Of a DNA stretch of 64,000 nt, positions 21,113 through 32,414 are shown piece by piece. The stretch is from Hydractinia symbiolongicarpus (Eukaryota > Cnidaria > Hydrozoa > Anthoathecata > Hydractiniidae), in assembly GCF_029227915.1 (NCBI RefSeq), contig NC_079876.1, forward strand, positions 1,304,001 to 1,368,000, in the 5' to 3' direction. The stretch's first letter is position 1. Each line of letters starts with the position of its first letter. A program made the translations under genes and the position numbers. The notes beneath the pieces are model-generated. The model had not been told where the DNA came from. It ran no database searches and saw only the letters and a program-made list of their open reading frames with translations.

Positions 21113-23342
21113 TCATTTCCCGAACGATTTTTTAAATTTTTTTTTCACCACTAAAACGCATGAGACTTTTAGTTTTCAAAAATGTTTTTATTTTTGCTGA
21201 GACGTTTAATGAAAGAGGTTTAATCGCCGGAAAACGAAAACCCGCGATTTCCCGTAAATCCCGGGCTTGGCCCGTATAGTGGAATGTATACAAAGAAAGT
21301 ACCCTGTCAGTAAACTCATTTCCAGAACGATTTTTTAAATTACTTTTTCACCACTAAAACGCTTAAGACTTGTAGTTTTTAAAAATGTTTTCATTTTTGA
21401 TGAGACGCTGAATAAAAGAAGTTTAATCGCCGGCAAACGAAAACCCGCGATTTCCCGTATATCCCGGGCTTGGCCCGTATAGTCAAAAGTATACAAAGAA
21501 AGTACCCAGGGAGTAAACTCATTTCCCGAACGATTTTTTATATTATTTTTTTACCACTAAACGCATGAGACTTGTAGTTTTCAAAAATATTTTCATATTT
21601 GATGGAACGCTGAATAAAAGAAGTTTAATCGCCGGCAAACGAAAACCCGCAATTTCCCGTAAATCCCGGGCTTGGCCCGTATAGTCAAAAGTATACAAAG
21701 AAAGTACCCAGGGAGTAAACTCATTTCCCGAACGATTTTTTATATTATTTTTTTACCACTAAACGCATGAGACTTGTAGTTTTTAAAAATATTTTCATAT
21801 TTGATGGGACGCTGAATAAAAGAAGTTTAATCGCCGGCAAACGAAAACCCGCAATTTCCCGTAAATCCCGGGCTTGGCCGGTATAGTCAAAAGTATACAA
21901 AGAAAGTACCCAGGGAGTAAACTCATTTCCCGAACGATTTTTTATATTATTTTTTTACCACTAAACGCATGAGACATGTAGTTTTCAAAAATATTTTCAT
22001 ATTTGATGGGACGCTGAATAAAAGAAGTTTAATCGCCGGCAAACGAAAACCTACGATTTCCCGTAAATCCCGGACTCGGCCCGTATAGTGAAAAGTATAC
22101 AAAGAAAGTACCCAGGGAGTAAATTTATTTCCCAAACGTTTTTTTAAATTTATATTTTACCACTCAAGCCCATGAGACTTGTAGTTTTCAAAAATGTTTT
22201 CATTTTTGATAAGACGCTGAATAAAAGAAGTTTAATCGCAGGCAAACGAAAACCCGCGTATTCCCGTAAATCCCGGTTTCGGCCCGTATAGTCAAAAGTA
22301 TACAAGGAAAGTACCCAGTGAGTAAACTCATTTCCCTAAGGAATTTTTAAATTATTTTTTCACCACTAAAACGCATGAGACTTGTAGTTTTCCAAAATGT
22401 TTTCATTTTTGATGAGATGCTGAATAAAAGAAGTTTAATCGCCGGCAAAACGAAAACCCGCGACGTCCCGTAAATCCCGGACTCGGCCCGTATAGTCAAA
22501 AGTATACAAAGAAAGTACCCAGGGAGTAAACTCATTTCCCGAACGATTTTTTAAATTATTTTTTCACCACTAAAACGCATGAGACTTGTAGTTTTCAAAA
22601 ATGTTTTCATTTTTGATGAGACGCTGAATAAAAGAAGTTTAATCGCCGGCAAACGAAAACCTGCGATTTCCCGTAAATCCCGGACTCGGCCCGTATAGTC
22701 AAAAGTATACAAAGAAAGTACCCGGGGTGTAAACTCATTTCCCGAACGATTTTTTAAATTATTATTTCACCACTAAAGCCCATGAGCCTTATAGTTTTTA
22801 AAAATGTTTTCATATTTGATGAGACGCTAAATATAAGAAGTTTAATCGCCGGCAAACGAAAACCCGCCATTTCCCGTAAAACCCGGACTCCGCCCGCATA
22901 GTCAAAAGTATACAAAGAAAGTACCCAGGGTGTAAACTCATTTCCCTAACGAATTTTTAAATTATTTTTTCACCACTAAAACGCATGAGACTTGTAGCAT
23001 TTAAAAATACTTTCATTTTTGATGAGACGCTGAATAAAAGAAGTTTAATCGCCGGCAAACAAAAACCCGCGACTTCCCGTAAATCCCGGACTCGGCCCGT
23101 ATAGACAAAAGTATACAAAGAAAGTACCCAGGGAGTAAACTCATTTCCCGAACGATTTTTTAAATTATTTTTTCACCACTAAAACGCATGAAACTTGTAG
23201 TTTTCAAAAATGTTTTCATTTTTGATGAGACGCTGAAAAAAAGCAGTTTAATCGCCGGCAAACGAAAACCTGCAATTTCCCTAAATCCCGGACTCGGCCC
23301 GTATAGTCAAAACTATACAAAGAAAGTACCCAGGGAGTAAAC
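21113..23342 (+). repeat. Domain 2: diverged monomers at a domain boundary
   Basis: About eleven monomers that differ more from the rest than any other stretch. The unit from 21113 is class C-like, with GACTTTTAG and GTGGAATG. Class B first appears from about 21520 in three successive copies. Monomers at 22125 and 22735 carry GCCCATGAG, and those at 22328 and 22938 carry CCCTAA(G/C)GAATTTT. Private changes such as CGCGTATTCCCG, GTAAAACCCGG and GCATAGTC are scattered throughout. More variation per unit than in the flanks suggests this strip has escaped recent homogenisation. Confidence 0.75.
22125..23342 (+). repeat. Decayed trimer, two copies (610 and 608 bp)
   Basis: Copies start at 22125 and 22735. 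The marks GCCCATGAG (22168 and 22778) and CCCTAA(G/C)GAATTTT (near 22333 and 22943) are spaced by 610 bp. The two copies differ at many other sites, unlike the near-identical repeats elsewhere, so this is an older duplication. Confidence 0.65.
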
Positions 23343-23469
23343 TCATTTCCAGAACGTTTTTTTAAATTATTTTTTCACCACTAAAACGCATAAGACTTGT
23401 AGTTTTTAAAATGTTTTCATTTTTGATGAGACGCTGAATAAAAGAAGTTTAATCGCCGGCAAACGAAAA

Positions 23470-25375
23470 CCCGCAATTTCCAGTAAATCCCGGGCTTGGC
23501 CCGTATAGTCAAAAGTATACAAAGAAAGTACCCAGGAAGTAAACTCATTTCCCGAACGATTTTTTATATTATTTTTTTACCACTAAACGCATGAGACTTG
23601 TAGTTTTCAAAAATATTTTCATATTTGATGGGACGCTGAATAAAACAAGTTTAATCGCCGGCAAACGAAATCCGCGATTTCCCGTAAATCCCAGACTCGG
23701 CCCGTATAGTCAAAAGTATACAAAGAAAGTACCCAGGGAGTAAACTCATTTCCCGAACGATTTTTTAAATTATTTTTTCACCACTAAAACGCATGAGACT
23801 TGTAGTTTTCAAAAATGTTTTCATTTTTGATGAGACGCTTAATGAAAGAGGTTTAATCGCCGGAAAACGAAAACCCGCGATTTCCCGTAAATCCCGGGCT
23901 TGGCCCGTATAGTCGAATGTATACAAAGAAAGTACCCTGTGAGTAAACTCATTTCCAGAACGATTTTTTAAATTATTTTTTCACCACTAAAACGCATAAG
24001 ACTTGTAGTTTTTAAAAATGTTTTCATTTTTGATGAGACGCTGAATAAAAGAAGTTTAATCGCCGGCAAACGAAAACCCGCGATTTCCCGTAAATCCCAG
24101 GCTTGGCCCGTATAGTCAAAAGTATACAAAGAAAGTACCCAGGGAGTAAACTCATTTCCCGAACGATTTTTGATATTATTTTTTTACCACTAAACGCATG
24201 AGACTTGTAGTTTTCAAAAATATTTTCATATTTGATGGGACGTTGAATAAAAGAAGTTTAATTGCCGGCAAACGAAAATCCGCAATTTCCCGTAAATCCC
24301 AGACTCGGCCCGTATAGTCAAAAGTATACAAAGAAAGTACCCAGGGAGTAAACTCATTTCCCGAACGATTATTTAAAATTTTTTTTTCACCACTAAAACG
24401 CATGAGACTTGTAGTTTTCAAAAATGTTTTCATTTTTCATGAGACGCTTAATGAAAGAGGTTTAATCGCCGGAAAACGAAAACCCGCAATTTCCCGTAAA
24501 TCCCGGGCTTGGCCCGTATAGTCAAAAGTATACAAAGAAAGTACCCAGGAAGTAAACTCATTTCCCGAACGATTTTTTATATTATTTTTTTACCACTAAA
24601 CGCATGAGACTTGTAGTTTTCAAAAATATTTTCATATTTGATGGGACGCTGAATAAAACAAGTTTAATCGCCGGCAAACGAAATCCGCGATTTCCCGTAA
24701 ATCCCAGACTCGGCCCGTATAGTCAAAAGTATACAAAGAAAGTACCCAGGGAGTAAACTCATTTCCCGAACGATTTTTTAAATTATTTTTTCACCACTAA
24801 AACGCATGAGACTTGTAGTTTTCAAAAATGTTTTCATTTTTGATGAGACGCTTAATGAAAGAGGTTTAATCGCCGGAAAACGAAAACCCGCGATTTCCCG
24901 TAAATCCCGGGCTTGGCCCGTATAGTCGAATGTATACAAAGAAAGTACCCTGTGAGTAAACTCATTTCCAGAACGATTTTTTAAATTATTTTTTCACCAC
25001 TAAAACGCATAAGACTTGTAGTTTTTAAAAATGTTTTCATTTTTGATGAGACGCTGAATAAAAGAAGTTTAATCGCCGGCAAACGAAAACCCGCGATTTC
25101 CCGTAAATCCCAGGCTTGGCCCGTATAGTCAAAAGTATACAAAGAAAGTACCCAGGGAGTAAACTCATTTCCCGAACGATTTTTGATATTTTTTTTTTAC
25201 CACTAAACGCATGAGACCTGTAGTTTTCAAAAATATTTTCATATTTGATGGGACGTTGAATAAAAGAAGTTTAATCGCCGGCAAACGAAAATCCGCAATT
25301 TCCCGTAAATCCCAGACTCGGCCCGTATAGTCAAAAGTATACAAAGAAAGTACCCAGGGAGTAAACTCATTTCCC
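23470..25375 (+). repeat. Pentamer repeat at 1013-bp spacing
   Basis: The class B mark AATAAAACAAG occurs at 23642 and 24655 (spacing 1013), with the same order of flanking classes: B, A-type with TTAATGAAAGAGG and GGAAAACG, A with CCAGGCTTGG, B with TGATATT and ATGGGACGTTG. The match runs from about 23470 to 24360 and about 24483 to 25375. The same AATAAAACAAG mark returns at 26478. Confidence 0.7.
23904..23917 (-). promoter_or_regulatory. CENP-B-box-like motif, one base short (class C)
   Basis: On the minus strand this reads TTCGACTATACGGG. The mammalian CENP-B box core is TTCGNNNNANNCGGG; this site has all the fixed bases but three instead of four bases in the first spacer. It exists only in monomers with GTCGAATG tails (classes C and D); class A, B and E tails have GTCAAAAG and lose the CpG. 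Binding by any protein is unproven. Confidence 0.3.
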
Positions 25376-25976
25376 GAACGATTTTTTAAATTATTTTTTC
25401 ACCACTAAAACGCATGAGACTTGTAGTTTTCAAAAATGTTTTCATTTTTGATGAGACGCTTAATGAAAGAAGTTTAATCGCCGGCAAACGAAATCCCGCG
25501 TTTTCCCGTAAATCCGGGGCTTGGCCCGTATAGTCGAATGTATACAAAGAAAGTACCCAGGGAGTAAACTCATTTCCCGAACGATTATTTAAATTTTTTT
25601 TTTCACCACTAAAACGCATGAGACTTGTAGTTTTCAAAAATGTTTTCATTTTTCATGAGACGCTTAATGAAAGAGGTTTAATCGCCGGAAAACGAAAACC
25701 CGCGATTTCCCGTAAATCCCGGGCTTGGCCCGTATAGTCGAATGTATACAAAGAAGGTACCCTGTGAGTAAACTCATTTCCAGAACAATTTTTTAAATTA
25801 TTTTTTCACCACTAAAACGCATAAGACTTGTAGTTTTTAAAAATGTTTTCTTTTTTGATGAGACGCGGAATAAAAGAAGTTTAATCGCGGGCAAACGAAA
25901 ACCCGCAATTTCCCGTAAATCCCGGGCTTGGCCCGTATAGTCAAAAGTATACAAAGAAAGTACCCAGGGAGTAAAC
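25367..25976 (+). repeat. D-C-A cassette, representative copy
   Basis: D is 25367-25569 (TTAATGAAAGAAG, AAATCCCGCGTTTTCCC, TCCGGGGC, GTCGAATG), C is 25570-25773 (TTTTTCATGAGACGC, GGAAAACG, GTCGAATG, CCTGTGAG) and A is 25774-25976 (CCAGAACA, GCATAAGAC, TTTTTAAAAATG). The same order starts at about 26785, 28608, 30837, 32459, 34688, 40564, 59392, 60405, 61216 and 63445. Versions with a class B front on the D unit occur near 42.4, 44.0 and 46.4 kb. Confidence 0.8.
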
Positions 25977-27690
25977 TCATTTCCCGAACGATTTTTTATA
26001 TTATTTTTTTACCACTAAACGCATGAGACTTGTAGTTTTCAAAAATATTTTCATATTTGATGGGACGCTGAATAAAAGAAGTTTAATCGCCGGCAAACGA
26101 AAATCCGCGATTTCCCGTGAATCCCAGACTCGGCCCGTATAGTCAAAAGTATACAAAGAAAGTACCCAGGGAGTAAACTCATTTCCCGAACGTATTTTTA
26201 AATTACTTTTTCACCACTAAAACGCATGAGACTTGTAGTTTTTAAAATGTTTTCATTTTTGATGAGACGCTGAATAAAAGAAGTTTAATCGCCGGCAAAC
26301 GAAAACCCGCAATTTCCCGTAAATCCCGGGCTTGGCCCGTATAGTCAAAAGTATACAAAGAAAGTACCCAGGGAGTAAACTTATTTCCCGAACGATTTTT
26401 TATATTATTTTTTTACCACTAAACGCATGAGACTTGTAGTTTTCAAAAATATTTTCATATTTGATGGGACGCTGAATAAAACAAGTTTAATCGCCGGCAA
26501 ACGAAATCCGCGATTTCCCGTAAATCCCAGACTCGGCCCGTATAGTCAAAAGTATACAAAGAAAGTACCCAGGGAGTAAACTCATTTCCCGAACGATTTT
26601 TTAAATTATTTTTTCACCACTAAAACGCATGAGACTTGTAGTTTTCAAAAATGTTTTCATTTTTGATGAGACGCTTAATGAAAGAGGTTTAATCGCCGGA
26701 AAACGAAAACCCGCGATTTCCCGTAAATCCCGGGCTTGGCCCGTATAGTCGAATGTATACAAAGAAAGTACCCTGTGAGTAAACTCATTTCCAGAACGAT
26801 TTTTTAAATTATTTTTTCACCACTAAAGCGCATGAGACTTGTAGTTTTCAAAAATGTTTTCATTTTTGATGAGACGCTTAATGAAAGAAGTTTAATCGCC
26901 GGCAAACGAAATCCCGCGTTTTCCCGTAAATCCGGGGCTTGGCCCGTATAGTCGAATGTATACAAAGAAAGTACCCAGGGAGTAAACTCATTTCCCGAAC
27001 GATTATTTAAATTTTTTTTTTCACCACTAAAACGCATGAGACTTGTAGTTTTCAAAAATGTTTTCATTTTTCATGAGACGCTTAATGAAAGAGGTTTAAT
27101 TGCCGGAAAACGAAAACCCGCGATTTCCCGTAAATCCCGGGCTTGGCCCGTATAGTCGAATGTATACAAAGAAGGTACCCTGTGAGTAAACTCATTTCCA
27201 GAACGATTTTTTAAATTATTTTTTCACCACTAAAACGCATAAGACTTGTAGTTTTTAAAAATGTTTTCTTTTTTGATGAGACGCGGAATAAAAGAAGTTT
27301 AATCGCCGGCAAACGAAAACCCGCAATTTCCCGTAAATCCCGGGCTTGGCCCGTATAGTCAAAAGTATACAAAGAAAGTACCCAGGGAGTAAACTCATTT
27401 CCCGAACGATTTTTTATATTATTTTTTTACCACTAAACGCATGAGACTTGTAGTTTTCAAAAATATTTTCATATTTGATGGGACGCTGAATAAAAGAAGT
27501 TTAATCGCCGGCAAACGAAAATCCGCGATTTCCCGTGAATCCCAGACTCGGCCCGTATAGTCAAAAGTATACAAAGAAAGTACCCAGGGAGTAAACTCAT
27601 TTCCCGAACGTTTTTTTAAATTACTTTTTCACCACTAAAACGCATGAGACTTGTAGTTTTTAAAATGTTCTCATTTTTGATGAGACGCTT
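25380..27690 (+). repeat. Heptamer repeat at 1418-bp spacing
   Basis: About 890 bp from 25380 recur from 26798. Rare marks agree: GAAGGTACCC (25753 and 27171) and AGACGCGGAATAAAAG (25861 and 27279), both 1418 apart. The second copy departs near 27690, where the TTTTTAAAATG monomer switches to a TTAATGAAAGAGG back half. Confidence 0.72.
25525..25538 (-). promoter_or_regulatory. CENP-B-box-like motif, one base short (class D)
   Basis: Same 14-base motif, here in a class D monomer. With the following class C unit, each D-C-A cassette holds two such motifs about 203 bp apart, then a gap of the A-type unit. The GGCACG subgroup near 29-39 kb has the form TTCGACTATACGTG, breaking one fixed base. 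Confidence 0.3.
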
Positions 27691-27956
27691 AATGAAAGAG
27701 GTTTAATCGCCGGAAAACGAAAACCCGCGATTTCCCGTAAATCCCGGGCTTGGCCCGTATAGTCGAATGTATACAAAGAAAGTACCCTGTGAGTAAACTC
27801 ATTTCCAGAACGATTTTTTAAATTATTTTTTCACCACTAAAACGCATAAGACTTGTAGTTTTTAAAAATGTTTTCATTTTTGGTGAGACGCTGAATAAAA
27901 GAAGTTTAATCGCCGGCAAACGAAAACCCGCGATTTCCCGTAAATCTCGGCTTGGC

Positions 27957-30900
27957 CCGTATAGTCAAAAGTATACAAAGAAAGTACCCAGGGAGTAAAC
28001 TCATTTCCCGAACGATTTTTTAATTTATTTTTTCACCACTAAAACGCATGAGACTTGTAGTTTTCAAAAATGTTTTTATTTTTGATGAGACGCTGAAAAA
28101 AAGCAGTTTAATCGCCGGCAAACGAAAACCTGCGATTTCCCTAAATCCAGGACTCGGCCCGTATAGTCAAAAGTATACAAAGAAAGTACCCAGGGAGTAA
28201 ACTCATTTCCAGAACGATTTTTTAAATTATTTTTTCACCACTAAAACGCACACGACTTGTAGTTTTTAAAAATGTTTTCATTTTTGATGAGACGCTGAAT
28301 AAAAGAAGTTTAATCGCCGGCAAACGAAAACCCGCAATTTCCCGTAAATCCCGGGCTTGGCCCGTATAGTCAAAAGTATACAAAGAAAGTACCCAGGGAG
28401 TAAACTCATTTCCCGAACGATTTTTGATATTATTTTTTTACCACTAAACGCATGAGACTTGTAGTTTTCAAAAATATTTTCATATTTGATGGGACGTTGA
28501 ATAAAAGAAGTTTAATCGCCGGCAAACGAAAATCCGCAATTTCCCGTAAATCCCAGACTCGGCCCGTATAGTCAAAAGTATACAAAGAAAGTACCCAGGG
28601 AGTAAACTCATTTCCCGAACGATTTTTTAAATTATTTTTTCACCACTAAAACGCATGAGACTTGTAGTTTTCAAAAATGTTTTCATTTTTGATGAGACGC
28701 TTAATGAAAGAAGTTTAATCGCCGGCAAACGAAATCCCGCGTTTTCCCGTAAATCCGGGGCTTGGCCCGTATAGTCGAATGTATACAAAGAATGTACCCA
28801 GGGAGTAAACTCATTTCCCAAACGATTTTTTAAATTTTTTTTTCACCACTAAAACGCATGAGACTTGTAGTTTTCAAAAATGTTTTCATTTTTCATGAGA
28901 CGCTTAATGAAAGAGGTTTAATCGCCGGAAAACGAAAACCCGCGATTTCCCGTAAATCCTGGACTCAGCCCGTATAGTCGAATGTATACAAAGAAAGTAC
29001 CCTGTGAGTAAACTCATTTCCAGAACGATTTTTTAAATTATTTTTTCACCACTAAAACGCATAAGACTTGTAGTTTTTAAAAATGTTTTCTTTTTTGATG
29101 AGACGCGGAATAAAAGAAGTTTAATCGCCGGCAAACGAAAACCCGCGATTTCCCGTAAATCCTGGACTCAGCCCGTATAGTCAAAAGTATACAAAGAAAG
29201 TACCTAGGGAGTAAACTCATTTCCCAAACGCTTTTTTAAATTATTATTTCACCACTAAAACGCATGAGACTTGTAGTTTTCAAGAATGTTTTCATTTTTG
29301 ATGAGACACTGAATAAAAGCAGTATAATCGCCGGCAAACGAAAACCCGCGATTTCCCGTAAATCCCGGGCTTGGCACGTATAGTCGAATGTATACAAAGA
29401 AAGTACCCTGTGAGTAAACTCATTTCCAGAACGATTTTTTAAATTATTTTTTCACCACTAAAACGCAAAGGACTTGTAGTTTTTAAAAATGTTTTCATTT
29501 TTGATGAGACGCTGAATAAAAGAAGTTCAATCGCCGGCAAACTAAAACCCACGATTTCCCGTAAATCCCGGCTTGGCCCGTATAGTCAAAAGTATACAAA
29601 GAAAGTACCCAGGGAGTAAACTCATTTCCCGAACGAATTTTTAAATTATTTTTTCACCACTAAAACGCATGAGACTTGTAGTTTTCAAATATGTTTTCAT
29701 TTTTGATGAGACGCTGAAAAAAAGCAGTTTAATCGCCAGCAAACGAAAACCTGCGATATCCCTAAATCCCGGACTCGGCCAGTATAGTCAAAAGTATACA
29801 AAGAAAGTACCCAGGGAGTAAACTCATTTCCAGAACGATTTATTAAATTATTTTTTCACCACTAAAACGCATAAGACTTGTAGTTTTTAAAAGTGTTTTC
29901 ATTTTTGATGGGACGCTGAATAAAAGAAGTTTAATCGCCGGCAAGCGAAAACCTGCGATTTCCCGTAAATCCTGGACTCGGCCCGTATAGTCAAAAGTAT
30001 ACAAAGAAAGTACCCAGGGAGTAAACTCATTTCCCAAACGATTTTTTAAATTATTATTTCACCACTAAAACGCATGAGACTTGTAGTTTTCAAGAATGTT
30101 TTCATTTATGATGAGACGCTGAATAAAAGCAGTTTAATCGCCGGCAAACGAAAACCCGCGATTTCCCGTAAATACCGGGCTTGGCCCGTATAGTCAAAAG
30201 TATACAAAGAAAGTACCCAGGGAGTAAACTCATTTCCCGAACGATTTTTTAATTTATTTTTTCACCACTAAAACGCATGAGACTTGTAGTTTTCAAAAAT
30301 GTTTTTATTTTTGATGAGACGCTGAAAAAAAGCAGTTTAATCGCCGGCAAACGAAAACCTGCGATTTCCCTAAATCCGGGACTCGGCCCGTATAGTCAAA
30401 AGTATACAAAGAAAGTACCCAGGGAGTAAACTCATTTCCAGAACGATTTTTTAAATTATTTTTTCACCACTAAAACGCACACGACTTGTAGTTTTTAAAA
30501 ATGTTTTCATTTTTGATGAGACGCTGAATAAAAGAAGTTTAATCGCCGGCAAACGAAAACCCGCAATTTCCCGTAAATCCCGGGCTTGGCCCGTATAGTC
30601 AAAAGTATACAAAGAAAGTACCCAGGGAGTAAACTCATTTCCCGAACGATTTTTGATATTATGTTTTTACCACTAAACGCATGAGACTTGTAGTTTTCAA
30701 AAATATTTTCATATTTGATGGGACGTTGAATAAAAGAAGTTTAATCGCCGGCAAACGAAAATCCGCAATTTCCCGTAAATCCCAGACTCGGCCCGTATAG
30801 TCAAAAGTATACAAAGAAAGTACCCAGGGAGTAAACTCATTTCCCGAACGATTTTTTAAATTATTTTTTCACCACTAAAACGCATGAGACTTGTAGTTTT

Positions 30901-32414
30901 CAAAAATGTTTTCATTTTTGATGAGACGCTTAATGAAAGAAGTTTAATCGCCGGCAAACGAAATCCCGCGTTTTCCCGTAAATCCGGGGCTTGGCCCGTA
31001 TAGTCGAATGTATACAAAGAATGTACCCAGGGAGTAAACTCATTTCCCAAACGATTTTTTAAATTTTTTTTTCACCACTAAAACGCATGAGACTTGTAGT
31101 TTTCAAAAATGTTTTCATTTTTCATGAGACGCTTAATGAAAGAGGTTTAATCGCCGGAAAACGAAAACCCGCGATTTCCCGTAAATCCTGGACTCAGCCC
31201 GTATAGTCGAATGTATACAAAGAAAGTACCCTGTGAGTAAACTCATTTCCAGAACGATTTTTTAAATTATTTTTTCACCACTAAAACGCATAAGACTTGT
31301 AGTTTTTAAAAATGTTTTCTTTTTTGATGAGACGCGGAATAAAAGAAGTTTAATCGCCGGCAAACGAAAACCCGCGATTTCCCGTAAATCCTGGACTCAG
31401 CCCGTATAGTCAAAAGTATACAAAGAAAGTACCTAGGGAGTAAACTCATTTCCCAAACGCTTTTTTAAATTATTATTTCACCACTAAAACGCATGAGACT
31501 TGTAGTTTTCAAGAATGTTTTCATTTTTGATGAGACACTGAATAAAAGCAGTATAATCGCCGGCAAACGAAAACCCGCGATTTCCCGTAAATCCCGGGCT
31601 TGGCACGTATAGTCGAATGTATACAAAGAAAGTACCCTGTGAGTAAACTCATTTCCAGAACGATTTTTTAAATTATTTTTTCACCACTAAAACGCAAAGG
31701 ACTTGTAGTTTTTAAAAATGTTTTCATTTTTGATGAGACGCTGAATAAAAGAAGTTCAATCGCCGGCAAACTAAAACCCACGATTTCCCGTAAATCCCGG
31801 CTTGGCCCGTATAGTCAAAAGTATACAAAGAAAGTACCCAGGGAGTAAACTCATTTCCCGAACGAATTTTTAAATTATTTTTTCACCACTAAAACGCATG
31901 AGACTTGTAGTTTTCAAATATGTTTTCATTTTTGATGAGACGCTGAAAAAAAGCAGTTTAATCGCCAGCAAACGAAAACCTGCGATATCCCTAAATCCCG
32001 GACTCGGCCAGTATAGTCAAAAGTATACAAAGAAAGTACCCAGGGAGTAAACTCATTTCCAGAACGATTTATTAAATTATTTTTTCACCACTAAAACGCA
32101 TAAGACTTGTAGTTTTTAAAAGTGTTTTCATTTTTGATGGGACGCTGAATAAAAGAAGTTTAATCGCCGGCAAGCGAAAACCTGCGATTTCCCGTAAATC
32201 CTGGACTCGGCCCGTATAGTCAAAAGTATACAAAGAAAGTACCCAGGGAGTAAACTCATTTCCCAAACGATTTTTTAAATTATTATTTCACCACTAAAAC
32301 GCATGAGACTTGTAGTTTTCAAGAATGTTTTCATTTATGATGAGACGCTGAATAAAAGCAGTTTAATCGCCGGCAAACGAAAACCCGCGATTTCCCGTAA
32401 ATACCGGGCTTGGC
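27957..32414 (+). repeat. 2229-bp 11-mer repeat, first pair
   Basis: Copies about 27957-30185 and 30186-32414. Rare marks repeat at exactly 2229 bp: TTTTTTAATTTATTTT (28021 and 30250), CGCACACGACTTG, AAAGAATGTACCC, CGCAAAGGACTTG, TTCAAATATG, GCGATATCCC and CATTTATGATG. I saw only about two differences (TCCAGGACTC versus TCCGGGACTC, and TATTATTT versus TATTATGTTT), so the duplication is very recent. Confidence 0.88.

Noticed and set aside
23904-23917. A true CENP-B box
   Set aside because: The spacing is one base short of the consensus, so it is reported only as a resemblance. No exact 15-base core was found in the representative monomers of each class that I checked.
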